A DNA stretch of 64,000 nt from Zygnema cylindricum. Its lineage: Eukaryota > Streptophyta > Zygnematophyceae > Zygnematales > Zygnemataceae. The stretch is taken from assembly GCA_037447655.1 (NCBI GenBank), contig JBBHKE010002185.1:62001-126000 (forward strand). Reading direction: 5' to 3'. Positions 21,266 to 32,111 of the stretch are shown here, piece by piece. The stretch's first letter is position 1. The number at the start of each line of letters is the position of its first letter. The notes under the pieces were generated by a model. It was not told where the DNA came from. It made no database searches and saw only the letters and a program-made list of their open reading frames with translations. A program made the position numbers and the translations under genes.

Positions 21266-22757
21266 GTTCTTGCAACAACCACTTAACCCACATCAATTCA
21301 TCCATAGCAGAACAAGAGGCCATATAGTGAGCCTCCATAGTAGACAAAGCAACTACCTTTTGTTTATTACTGCTCGAACAGCAAGCACCTTCCCCCCCAT
21401 ACAACACATAATTAGAATTGCATCTTCTCATAGGTGCATCCCCATAACTAGCATAACTCCAAGTAGTGATATCACTGTGCTCCCCTCCCAAATGCAACCA
21501 TAATTCTCTGGTTTCTACCAGATATAGCGTGACTCTCTTGGTTGCCTCCTTGTCTCTTTTTTTAAAATCATTAAGACTCCTACTCAGTACTCCAACTGCT
21601 GCCTCTATGTCCGGCCTGGTAAAATTCATGAAGTATATTAGACTTCCTACAACCTGCCTGTATGGGATAGACTTCATAAACTCTCTCTTTTTTCGACTTA
21701 TTTGATCATCTAGGATTATCACTCCTCCCTCTACACTCTTATCACTTACTTTCTTAAAGTCCGTGGGAGTGGTTTAACTGTTTGTTTTTCCATCTTGAAT
21801 TTCTCAAGCATATTACCTATTGTTTCTTTAAGAGTATATCTAATGATCCTTTTCCCCCTATCACTTTCCATTTGAATTCCCAAATTATTATTTACCTCCC
21901 CTGAATCCTTGATGTCAAATCAGCTTCTAAGATCTTTCTTTAGTTTATTGATCTTTTTCAAAGACTTACTTAACACCATTAGATTATCCACATAAATTGC
22001 AATAAAAATCTTACCATTCTCATCTTGAAACATATAGATAGAATCCTCAGAGCTGATTTGGATGTATCACAAACAAGTGAGAAACTCATCTTGTTTCATA
22101 TTCCACTGTCGGTGAGCTTGCTTAAGTCCATATAAGGACTTTATGAGCCTGCATTCTTTGCTCTCTTCCCAATTCTCCACAAATCCCTCTAGATGTCGCA
22201 TGAAGATTTCTTACTCTAACTCCCCATTGAGAAATACGGTCTTTACATCCATTTGATGAATTTCCATGTCCTCTGCTGCAGCTAGACTGAGGAGAATCTT
22301 TACAGATGGGAACCGAACAACTTGAGCAAACATCTCCTTATAGTCAATCCCCTCTTTTTGGGTGAACCCCTTTGCTACCAAACGAGCTTTATATCTTTAA
22401 ATGGTAGTATCTCGGTTGAGTTTTAGTTTAAATACCTATTTACAACTGATAGATTTGTTGTCTTGAGGACAATCCGCTAGTTCCAAAGTATTTGTTTGAT
22501 GATGGAAGCCATCTCATCATTTATGGCTCTAATCCATCTGTCTTTTTCTGGGCTGTTCACTGCCTCCAGGTATGACTGAGGCTCATCAGAGGAGATAGCT
22601 TAGTTACCTTATGAGCAGCATGTTTCTCTTGTATCCTTTTGCTACTCCTTCTCCCTCCCTCAAGTTCTGAAGTTGGAATGGAAGGAAGTCTCGGGTTTCT
22701 CTTTACTACCTTATCAACTCCCTTATTCATGGAAGCTGGTTCAAATTCCTCTTATTT
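21266..22757 (-). pseudogene. Copia M0: RNase H, RT and integrase tail (truncated)
   Basis: Minus-strand frame. RNase H sequence (21722-21266: LGGEHSDITTWSYASYGD, STMEAHYMASCSAMDELMWV) is cut at its 3' end by the junction with repeat R. RT lies at about 22440-21790; its YVDD box reads YVDN near 21990. The acidic integrase-RT linker (22757-22441) is interrupted at 22757 by an inserted LTR, and the element resumes at 24899. Stops are frequent. Confidence 0.82.
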
Positions 22758-23261
22758 TGTGTTGAAAAGAAGTAATTAATATTCACTTATTAATTTAAAC
22801 TCTAGAGTGAAAAGAGAGAGAGAGAAAGAGAGAGCCACATTGGCTGCCGCCATAGAAAGAAAGAAACAGGCAGACAGGCAGACAGATTGATAGATTGGCA
22901 AAATATTGCCATGAAAATAATTTGAGCATGGGTCTATATAGTATTGCATAAACGTACGCCTTACCAATCAAGGCATTAACGAAATGATAGAGGCATTCAA
23001 TTTGCTATGTATTTAAAGTGTAACGCATAACGTCACTTTCATTAAAATAGACCAAAATTGACAAAACGACATCTAAAGTCAAACGGCGCTTGCAAACACG
23101 AATCTAACAGTGTAAAATTCATGATTGGCTGGACTTCGTCGCCCCCGCCAAACCCGAATGAATCTTTGACGGGTTTCTAACATAGCGGGGCGCTGTGTCA
23201 AGTGGCGCCACATCTTTGGACACCGGAAAGGATGGGAGGAGGAACAATGGTGTTGTTCTTT

Positions 23262-24483
23262 GGTCTAATATAGACCGCAGAAGCCACCCAAACTATCATG
23301 CAAAAATCTAAGCAAAGTCAGGCCATTGAACAATCATATTAAATTGTGCACCCTCCCAATGTGTACACAGACGCAACAAATTACATACACAGATGCATTA
23401 ACAATCCGTACACAGACAAAACAAAATGCATACACAGATGCATTAACCAAGTGTACACAGACGCAATAGAATGCATACACAGATGCATTAAACAATTACT
23501 AGGGTTTCGTGAAAATCTCAACTCCCCCTAGGACAAATGGCATAAACAATGCATGACAAACATATATATATAAATGACATATATAAACAATAATAGTAAA
23601 TGAATGCAATCTCACATAAACGAAAGTATAATCAAATAAAAAATATATCACTTAAGTGCATGACCTAATCGGAAACCCTAAATTACTACATCTTTGATCC
23701 CTACTTTTTTTTAACTAGCATTGATGATTTTTCCTAATGAAGCTCAAATCTATATAGACATTTGTGAGCTCTAAACAAATCGCTACGTGTTAAATTAACC
23801 AGCGTAACTTCCACAAACTAATAATTAACCATAATAACCTACCACGACAAAAACTCCTAACCTTAAATTACATAACTGTCATTTTATCCTATTTAGCCAT
23901 TAAAACCTACTACTAAGAATACACTTATTGTAAGCGTACACCTGAAAGTCGACCAATCATAAGAGTACACTTGTTTGCAAGTGTAACACTACAAACACAC
24001 AAATTATTTTGCAAAAATCCTAAATGATCCCCTGAATAGAAACTGTAATAAACAATACTAAATTATTAATACACATAAGTCAATAAAATGTTTCCTCAAA
24101 TATTAACATTGGCGTCCATAAAATCGGCCGCTTGGTGTCGAAACTACGTTGTCGCTTGTGACAAAACCGTAGTGAAGTGACATCCCATAAGTACGGTCCA
24201 CTTGTTAATATGTCATCATAAAATGCGATCCATTGAAAATGTCGGTAGACATCGTCCAGCGCTCAATTTACACTTTAAACATTTCGTACATTTCACATCG
24301 GATCGCTTCGCGTCGGCAAATCGATTTTGGCATTCCGCTCCACTCAATTTGTTCCTTACGTCGCTTTAATTTCAGTCGTACACCTACTCCCCCAATCCGC
24401 AAATTTGTTCAAGCCTCCACAGTACTTCTCAAAATTACTTACAAACCCAAATACGTGCACGAATGTACGAAACTGAATCTTCC
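23262..24483. other. Extra AT-rich segment inside the LTR
   Basis: Sequence with no counterpart in the other LTRs of the window. It includes the 23361-23495 minisatellite, AT-rich DNA (23560-24080) and a CG-containing part (24110-24480) that may be a diverged LTR promoter module. No gene is evident. Confidence 0.45.
23361..23495. repeat. Minisatellite, three units of 43-47 bp
   Basis: Units start at 23361, 23408 and 23451. Each consists of two half-units, TACACAGACGCA and TACACAGATGCATTAA, about 22 bp apart, giving six TACACAGA blocks. It is not a CRISPR array: units are short, spacers are near-identical and the context is a plant LTR. Confidence 0.85.
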
Positions 24484-24898
24484 TAAAAACAACAGATGGC
24501 TCCCATGTTGACAAGTGTCATCCAAAAGGCCATGTTGTACAATGGCCGTACAAGAAATACAATCGGCCACTGTACCTTCTTGTACTATACACCCTTTTGA
24601 TTGGCCGAGGGTAGAATAGTAAATAGTTGTGAGTAGGAGTTAAGGGACTTAGCGTGTTTGAGGCACCTCTCTCCTGGTGACCTTTTGTATTTTTTGGCCA
24701 TCTTTGGCCAGCCATAACTTACTGCTCAAGGGAGCAAATTCACTGATTCTTTTTGCATTTGACTCAAGGGAGGGTGGTCAAAATATTTGTGTTTCAGGGT
24801 GGGACTTATTCAGTGGGTAAGGGAAAGGGTCAAATATAATCTTAGAGGCTTTACATAGGCTGATTATTTGGTCGGTTAATGGAGACTACAAAATTTCA

Positions 24899-26258
24899 TT
24901 CGGTGTCCTCGAAGTCCATATGAATATGTGAGGTGTCGGGTAGATTTCTTGTATCTTGGATCTTCCTTGAATCTGCAATCTCTGTTTTACTCATGTTCAT
25001 TTCGGGAAAGACAAGACTCTCCTCGCTTTCAGACTCAAAACAAATGTTTATCTTTTTAGTATATTTGAAGGGGTCAAATTACCTCCCTTCATCCATGACA
25101 ACTAGGTGTTTGACCAAAATAATATCTTGCTTTTTTAAGTTATAGACTCTTTATCCCTTGACATCCTCATCATATCCTACAAAGTATCTAGGTTTGCCCT
25201 TAGCATCTAGTTTCCAGTTTTTTTTATCTGTAATAAGATTGCAATTTTGGATAACGAATGCTTTAAGGTGTGAGATATCTGGTTTCCTTCCAACCAATCT
25301 CTGATAAGGTGTCATTCCCTTTACAGCTGAGGTAAGGACTCTATTCTTAATTTAGTTGGCACAGTTCATTGCTTCTACCAAAAATCTCTTTCCTATTTTC
25401 TTGTATGCGAACATACGGCATGCACTATCTCCTAGTGTTCAATTCAATCTTTTAGCTACCCCAATTTTTTCCGAGTAATATGCTATAGTGTTCTAGTGTT
25501 GAACTCCCTCATCTCTCAGGTATTCCTCAAATTGGTTACAGGTATGTTCTTCCCCATTATCACTCCTTAAACTCTTAATGTGGGTTCCATGCAACTTCTC
25601 TCCTAGCTTTATATTCTTTGAAGTAAGTTAGTGTTTCACACTTTTCTTTTAGGAAGTAGACTCTTGAGTACATAGACTAGTCATCGATTGTTGTTAACAT
25701 AAACCTCTTCCCTCCAACCGAAGGTACTCTTGCAGGCCCCCAGATATCTGTGTGGACTAGATCTAGTACCTTTTCCCCCCTATATGTGGCAGCTTTGGGA
25801 AAAGGAAGTCTTTGAGCTTTTCCTTGAGCACATCCAATACAATCATCCGCCAAAGTGAATGCCTTGTACTAAACAAAGCTTCTTCATTTCCCTCAACCTA
25901 TAAGAATGCAAGTGCCCCAACTGCTTATGCCAAATCATCAATTTTGCAACACCAAAATAACAAGCATTATTCTTTTCATTACTCAGGTTAAGCTTAAACA
26001 TGCCTTGGATACCCTTATCTGCCATGAAGTAGTCATCATCTCCGTATATAGCTGTGAAGACTCCCTTTCTAGTGAAGGTATCAAACTCTTTTTCATCTAA
26101 CACAGATGTAGAGACAAGATTTTTACTCAGCTAAAGAATGTAGAGTACATCTAAGAATGTGAGTATCGAAGTCTTACCCTCCACTAAGAATTTCAGAACT
26201 ATTGACCCCACTAGATCTGTAGTAACCACTCTCTTATCCCTATACTCTATCTCTACAG
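24899..26258 (-). pseudogene. Copia M0: integrase, GAG-pre-integrase and protease tail (broken)
   Basis: Minus-strand remnants: protease tail (SVLYIL-type stretch, 26240-26104), GAG-pre-integrase (26103-25843: MFKLNLSNEKNNACYFGVAK, LMIWHKQLGHLHSYRLREMK), integrase core (about 25790-25300) and an acidic linker (25145-24899). Multiple stops and frameshifts are present. Confidence 0.8.
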
Positions 26259-26636
26259 TATGAAGTGCTTTCCCGCCATATTGTTGAAATCCCAGGTTTG
26301 AGTATCATTCTCCTCGTTCCTCAGAATAGGTGACATGAATGGTGAACCAGTTGCTATTGGTGTGGTCGTCTCCTTCTCCGCTCTTTTGTCCACCACCTCT
26401 CCTTCCTTTGTCTCCTCCGTTAAAGATGGACCTGCTTTCTTTGTGAATCTGCTTCCTTCAAACCCTGGAGGAATTCCAACACTTGATGGACGCCCTAATC
26501 GTCCACTCACTATCCCCCAAAACCTTTTTTCGCATAGAGCTCCTATCATCATACTTTCCCAGTATATGAAGCCAGTTCCATTAAAGATTTGTACCCTAGA
26601 GGGTGGGCCCACAAGCTGAAACTCTATGACCTCCAT
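26259..26636 (-). pseudogene. Copia M0: gag N-terminus, start inside the LTR
   Basis: An open frame begins at 26636 within the LTR end (MEVIEFQ), passes through the priming site (LVGPPSRVQIFNGTGF) and runs to AGKHFIL. At about 26258 it jumps straight to protease sequence (TVEIEYRDKRVVT). The rest of Gag, the zinc knuckle and the protease active site are deleted. The N-terminal part matches the Gag of element Q closely (EKRFWG, PPGF, TPIATGS, DTWDFNNMA blocks). Confidence 0.82.
26603..26616 (-). other. Primer-binding site of M0 (mutated)
   Basis: Reads GCTTGTGGGCCCAC on the minus strand. The GGGCCCAC core is kept and the first bases differ from GGTTATGGGCCCAC. Confidence 0.75.
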
Positions 26637-27287
26637 AAGTCTTCATTGTGGACAGCTTCCAAGAAGGCTCTAGGATAAACGTGACCCCTTTGTGTTTCAG
26701 CAAGAACAACTGCCACCTTGGCAAACAAAAACTCTGACCAAACGCCAAAGTGACCACTCCGGCATTTCGGCAATGATGTGTGCCGTTGGATTTGCAATGA
26801 GACGCAATTTTAGATGTAATAAATATTGACGCCACATTTGTTTCGTTGTCGAAACAAAATTCGTGGTATCTGTTTTGAAATAGTGTCGTACTTCGTACTT
26901 TCATAAAACTGTGTCTATGCACGCCATATACAGTTTTAGTTAAATGGATTTGTTCCTCCCTAAATATATTTATATCTATCAGATCTATAGCATTTAGCAT
27001 TTGTCTTAGTCTAATAGGATAAAGTTGACCTTTATCGGCCAACTTGACAAACCGCAGGTACCAGATCAAATCCTGAGTCCGTCATGTATATTTTTAGTTA
27101 CCAACTAAAAACAACTGCTGTTGAACTAAGGCAGCCATGGATCAACCATCCTCTCTTTCCTTCTGTGACTACAACAAGTATGGAGGCTTGAGAGAGGAGG
27201 TGAAGGCAATCTGTCTGTCCTTTTGTTTTTCTTTTATGCTAACGTATTAAACCTAGAAAAAACTCTAGAAATCTATTAATTGTAACA
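26617..27287 (-). mobile_element. Short copia LTR shared by M0 and M1
   Basis: Bounded by a priming site on its left (M0) and a polypurine tract on its right (M1), so it acted as 5' LTR of one body and 3' LTR of the other. At 671 bp it lacks about 350 bp of the usual middle: sequence jumps from ACTCTGACC to AAACGCCAAAGTG. The antisense tRNA-like unit remains (about 27008-27095), with GATCAAATCC at 27064-27073 and TTTTT at 27091-27095. Confidence 0.85.
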
Positions 27288-28950
27288 CTCATTTTATTTT
27301 CTAGTCAAATTATAATTTTTCTTTCAACCCGTATTTTTCCCGACAATATTTTAATTTAGGAGAGGGAACGGGTTTGGTCATTATTTCAACCACCATTTCT
27401 CCATCAGGTCTAAACACAAGATTTAAAATTTTGTTTTCAACTTTTTCTCTTACGAAGCTTAATCTTATGTCCATATGTTTTGCTTTGAAATGGGGTTTTG
27501 GATTGGCTGCAATTGCGATTGCAGCTTGATAATCGCAAAAGATTTTATGCACTCCCTCCTTCATATATCCCACTTCTTGCAACAATGACTTCACCCACAT
27601 TAGTTCCTTTACAACAGAACAAGACGCCATATACTCACCCTCCATAGTAGACTTACCAACCACCTTTTGCTGTTTACTCCTCCAACAACAAGCACCTTCC
27701 CCCACATACAAAACATATCCAAAAGTGCATCTTCTCATAGGTGCATCCCCATAACTGGCATCACTCCAAGTGGTGATATCACTATGATCCCCTCCCAAAT
27801 GGAACCATAATTCTCTAGCTCCATCCAGATATCTCATGACTCTCATGGCTGCCTCCCAGTCTCTCTTCCTAGGATCATTAAGACTCCTACTAAGTACTCC
27901 AACTGCTGCCGCTATGTCCAGCCTGGTATAATTCATAAAATAGATTAAACTTCCTACGACCTGTCTATAAGGGATAGACTTCATAAACTCTCTCTCATCT
28001 AGACTCATCTGATCGTTTAAGATCATCACTCCTCCTTCTACACTCCTATCACTTACTTTTTTCAAGTCCATGGGAGTGGTACAACTATTAGCATTTCCTA
28101 TCTAGAATTTCTCAAGCATATTACCTATTGTTTCTTTATGAGTAAGTCTGATAATCTTCTTCCCCCTATCTCTCTCCATTTGGATCCCCAAAACATGTTT
28201 TGCCCCCCCTAAATCCTTCATATCAAATCTGCCCCTAAGATCTTTTTTTTGCCTATTGATCTTCTCCAAAAACTTACTCAACACCAGTACATCATCTACA
28301 TTAATTGTAATAAAAATGACATCATTCTCATCTTCAAACATATAAACGGAATGGTTAGAGCTGATCCGGATATATACCAGATCGGTGAGAAACTCATCTA
28401 ATTTCTTATTCCACTATCGTGAAGCCGGCTTCAGTCCATATAAGGACTTTATCAGCCTGCAGACTCTCTTCTCCTTCTTCCACATGCCCATCGGGTTGTC
28501 TCATGAAAATTTCTTCCTCTAACTCACCATTAAGAAAACTAGTCTTAATGTCCATCTGGTGTATTTCCATGTCTTCCGCTGCTGCCAGATTGAGGAGAAT
28601 CCTTACTGATGGGAACCAAACAACTAGAGCAAAGGTCTCCTCATAGTCAATCCCCTCCTTTTGGGTGAACCCCTTCGCTACCAATCGAGCCTTATATCTC
28701 TCAATTGTATTATCTAGGTTCAATTTTAGTTTAAATACCCATTTACACTCAATAGGTTTTTTGTATGGAGTTCAATATGCTAGTTCCCAAGTATTTCGTT
28801 CCATGATAGAAGCCATCTCATCATTTATGGCTCTAATCCATCTTTCTTTCTCTAGACTATTCACTACCTTCGAGTAAGATTGAGGCTCATCTAATGAGAT
28901 AGCTTAGTTACTTTATAAGTATCTTGTTTTTCTTGTATCATTTTGCTGCT
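27288..28950 (-). pseudogene. Copia M1: RNase H and RT (broken)
   Basis: The best-preserved RNase H of the minus elements is the open frame 28071-27310, 253 residues, with MSLDEREFMKSIPYRQVVGS, WSDASYGDAPMRRC, STMEGEYMASC, FCDYQAAIAIA and HMDIRLSFVREKVENK. RT occupies 28723-28102, with AKGFTQKEGIDYEETFA and an intact QMDIKTSFLNGEL block. The YVDD box reads NVDD (near 28300). Frameshifts separate the pieces. It ends at the LTR 26617-27287. Confidence 0.88.
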
Positions 28951-30652
28951 CCTCCTTCCTCCCTCAAACTCCGAAGCTGGAATGGATGGAAGTCTTCGAT
29001 TTCTTCTCATTGTCTCATCGGCTCCCCTGTCCGTGGAACGCGGTTTTTATCCCGCTTCTTGTATCTCCTCAAAGTCCATGGGAGTTTGTGAGGTTTTCGG
29101 TGAGTCTCCTATATCTTCGATCGCCCCTGAATCTGCAATCACGGTTTCACTCATGTCCGTTTCAGCAACTACCGAGTTCTCCTCACTTTCGGACACAAAT
29201 CTGATTCTTATCTACTTTGTATATTTGAAGGGGTCAAATGACTTCCTTTCATCCATGACAACTAAGTGTTTAACCAAAATGATATTTTTTTTTGCTTAGT
29301 CATAGAATCTATATCCCTTAACATCCTCATCATATCCCACAAAGTATCAAGGTTTTCCCTTAGCATCTAGTTTCCAGTTTTTCCTATCCGTGTCTAGACT
29401 GTAAACTTGGCTACCGAATACTTTAAGGTGTGAGATATCTAGTTTCCTTCCAACCCATCTCTTATAAGGTGTCACTCTCTTTACAGCTGAGGAAAGGACT
29501 CTTTTCTTAATGTAGTTGGCACCGTTCATTGCTTCTACCCAAAATCTCTTTCCTATTTTCTTGTCTGCCAACATCCTACATGCACTATCTCCTAGTGTTT
29601 GGTTCAACCTCTCAGCTACCCCATTTTGTTCCGGGTTATATGGTACGGTTTTCAGGTGCTGTACTCCCTTAGCTCTTAGATATTCCTCAAACTGGTCAGA
29701 GGTATATTCCCCCCTATTATCAGACCTTACCTTCTTAATGGGGGTTTCATGCAACTTCTCACTCCAAGCTATATATTCTTTAAAGTAAGTTGATGCTTCA
29801 GACTTTGTTTTCAAAAATTAGTCTCTAGAGTCTCTAGACCAGTCATCAGTTATTGTCATCATAAACCTCTTTCCTTCAACCGAAGGTACTTTTGTAGGTC
29901 CCCATTTATCTGTGTGGACCAAATCTATCACTTTTTCACCTCTATATGGGGCGGCTTTGGTAAAAGGAAGTCTGTGAGCCTTACCTTGAGCACAGCCACT
30001 ACAATCATCTATCATTTCATTATCCCTAAACAAAATGCATTTTACTAACCCAAGCTTTTTCATTTCCCTCAACCTTTCAAAATGCACATGCCCTAACCGC
30101 TTATGCCAAATCATCAACTTAGGAACACCAAAATAATAAACATCATTCTTTTCATTACTCATGTTAAGCCTAAACATTCATTGGCTACCGTTATTTGCGG
30201 TGAAGTAAACTTCATCCCGATACTTAGCTGTAAAGACTCCCTTTCTAGCGAAGGTATCAAACTCCTTGTCATTTAGCACAAACGTAGAGACAAGATTTTT
30301 ATTAAGCTGAGGAATGTAGAGTACATCTGAGAATGTAAGTATAGAAGTCTTACGCTCCACTAAGACTTTCAGATCTACTGATCCCAGTAGATCTACAATA
30401 TCCACTCTCCCATCCCCATTCTCTATCTTTATAGTCACGTTCTTTCTTAGTTTAGTGAAGAGTTCTTTATCACGACACATATTCATGGATGTACCTGAGT
30501 CGATAATCCATCCTTCCTCTGAGCTTCCCGAATTGCTCCAAGGGCAGTGTTGTAGGTCATGGGCATTAAGACTCGGCTGTGATCCACTACCACTAGGAGT
30601 CACACTTGCACCAGCAGGAGCAGGTGGAGCACTAGGGCTAATAGGAGCACAC
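28951..30652 (-). pseudogene. Copia M1: protease and integrase (broken, gag lost)
   Basis: The protease frame 30603-30178 keeps the active-site motif WIIDSGTSMNM. Integrase keeps HTDKWGP (near 29910), RSDNRGEYTS (near 29710) and QNGVAERLNQT (near 29610), that is all three acidic positions, in frames 30177-29818 and 29814-29347. Upstream of the protease an unusual Pro/Ser/Gly/Ala-rich insertion (about 30640-30540) replaces the usual CAFGAIRE linker. At 30653 the element is cut by a plus-oriented LTR, so gag and its 5' LTR are missing. Confidence 0.85.
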
Positions 30653-31511
30653 TTTTATCTAAAATATATGTGCCGGCCACAGGATTTGATCCCTGTACCT
30701 ATCGGCCGGCAAACGGTAGATAGCCGGTAGCCTTAGCCATTAAGTCTAGAAACTAATGTTACGTAGTATATAGTTTGATATTTATTTAAAGATGTACGCG
30801 TAGGATTAATCATTTAACTGTAATTTATTACGGGATACATAGATCCGGTAATGTGTAAAGTACGGATTACGGTACGAACAAGAAATCAATTCCGCGCATT
30901 TATTTCGTAGGTGAAACGAATACCGCGCATGTATTTATTACGGCTACGATTAAATCCGAATTTAATCGGACGGCCGGAATTAGCGCCGAGATCGCGGAAG
31001 AAGATTTCGGCGGTTTGCGGCCATCGCCACATCAGATGACACGTGGCGAATTTATATTGGATCGTGGAATCTCCGGAGATTATGGCACCGAATCCGGATA
31101 TGACATGTGTCGACATTTAGGCCATGTCGTACAATGTCCGTACATAAAGTACACCGACAGCTGTACTTTTGCGTACAAAATTGTATTCTGATTGGTTCCG
31201 TACATCAGTAGATAGAGTCTGTGAGAGAGATAGGACTTAGAAAAATTAGGAGATAGGACCCTCTCTCCTAGAGAGCTTCTGTACAAAAGGTCAACTTTGA
31301 CCCTCCATAACTTACTGCTCAGAGGAGCAAATTCAGAGATTCTTTTTGCTATCGACTCAAGGGAGTCTTGCCATCACAAGGGTGCAGGTGGTTAGAGTTT
31401 TTGTCTGCCAGGGAGGGAGTTGTTTTCGCTGAAACACAAAAGGGTCAGATTATCCTAGAGGCTTCTTGGAAGCTGTCCACTCTGAAGACTTATGGAGGTC
31501 TCAAAGTTTCA
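30653..31511 (+). mobile_element. Plus-oriented copia LTR lacking its first ~190 bp
   Basis: Starts inside the LTR just upstream of the tRNA-like unit and ends GTTTCA after TTATGGAGGTCTCAAAG. It contains GATGACACGTGGCG (G-box, 31036-31049), the GTAC blocks near 31128-31165 and the GACTCAAGGGAGTC hairpin near 31354. The next bases (AGAGATGCC) are not a priming site. Confidence 0.82.
30671..30760 (-). promoter_or_regulatory. Antisense tRNA-like unit with perfect acceptor-like stem
   Basis: TGCCGGCC (30671-30678) pairs perfectly with GGCCGGCA (30704-30711) around a T-arm-like hairpin containing the B-box variant GGATCAAATCC (minus strand, 30682-30692). The A-box side, TTAATGGCTAAGGC on the minus strand, lies at 30739-30752. 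Confidence 0.6.
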
Positions 31512-31650
31512 AGAGATGCCTCTCGCCATGGGAAATTTATACGCAACTCAACACATGGATTAGTTGTGGAACTCTTAACGCCGGAGAGGGAATTATGTAC
31601 CAAGGCAACGATTATTTCTACCCGAGGACTTTGTATATTGGATGCAATAG
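31512..31650. other. Unassigned 140-bp segment
   Basis: Joins the plus LTR to the M2 internal end. It matches neither LTR nor internal sequence elsewhere in the window. Two plus-strand frames are open across it, but no family is recognised. It could be filler DNA from break repair, or host DNA. Confidence 0.35.
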
Positions 31651-32111
31651 ATCCTTTCAACCAGCATTTTTCCATACAATATTTTAATTTGGGAGAGGGC
31701 ACAGGTTTGGTCATCATGTCAACCACCATTTCTTCATCAAGTTTATACACAAGATTCAAAATTTTATTTTCAACTTTTTCTCTTACGAACCTCAATCTTA
31801 TGTCTATATGTTTAGCTTTGAAATGATGTTTTAGATTGGCTGAAATTGCAATTGCACCTTGATTATCACAAAAGACTTCATGCAATCCCTCCTTCATATA
31901 CACTTGTTCTTGCAGAAATGACTTGACCCACATACATTCTTTCACAGCAGAACAACAGGCCATATACTCAACCTCCATAGTAGACTAAGCAACCACCTTA
32001 TGTTGCTTGCTGCTCCAACAAAAAACACCTTCCCCCACATACAACACATACCCATAAGTGCATCTTCTGATAGGTGTATCCCCATAACTGGCATCACTCC
32101 AAGTAGTGATA
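31651..32111 (-). pseudogene. Copia M2: RNase H end (left part, 3' LTR lost)
   Basis: Minus-strand frame with MEVEYMACCSAVKECMWVKS, FCDNQGAIAISAN, KHIDIRLRFVREKVENK and MVVDMMTKPVPSPKLKYC. The copy stops at 31651, short of the polypurine tract and 3' LTR. On the right it is interrupted by element P at 32112 and resumes at 38514. Confidence 0.85.

Larger units (their letters stand above)
22758..24898 (+). mobile_element. Plus-oriented copia LTR inserted in M0, itself interrupted
   Basis: Inserted in M0 between 22757 and 24899. The right end (24484-24898) has the canonical order: GTACAATGGCCGTAC block, TAACTTACTGCTCAAGGGAGC, GACTCAAGGGAG and the terminal ATTTCA. The left part (22758-23261) matches the reverse complement of the 1148-2240 LTR, for example AAGTGGCGCCACA and GATGGGAGGAGGAAC. 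A roughly 1.2-kb segment (23262-24483) separates the two. Flanking target duplications were not clear (TATTT against TTCGG). Confidence 0.7.

Noticed and set aside
22800-22890. GA-rich stretch as a microsatellite or promoter GAGA element
   Set aside because: Matches the CT-rich segment present in all LTRs in the opposite orientation; it is ordinary LTR sequence.
23361-23495. CRISPR-like array
   Set aside because: Units are direct minisatellite repeats with near-identical 'spacers' in a plant LTR. No cas-like gene is present.
31368-31826. 152-residue plus-strand open frame
   Set aside because: It spans an LTR end, the orphan segment and the antisense of M2 RNase H, so it is a chance frame across junctions.
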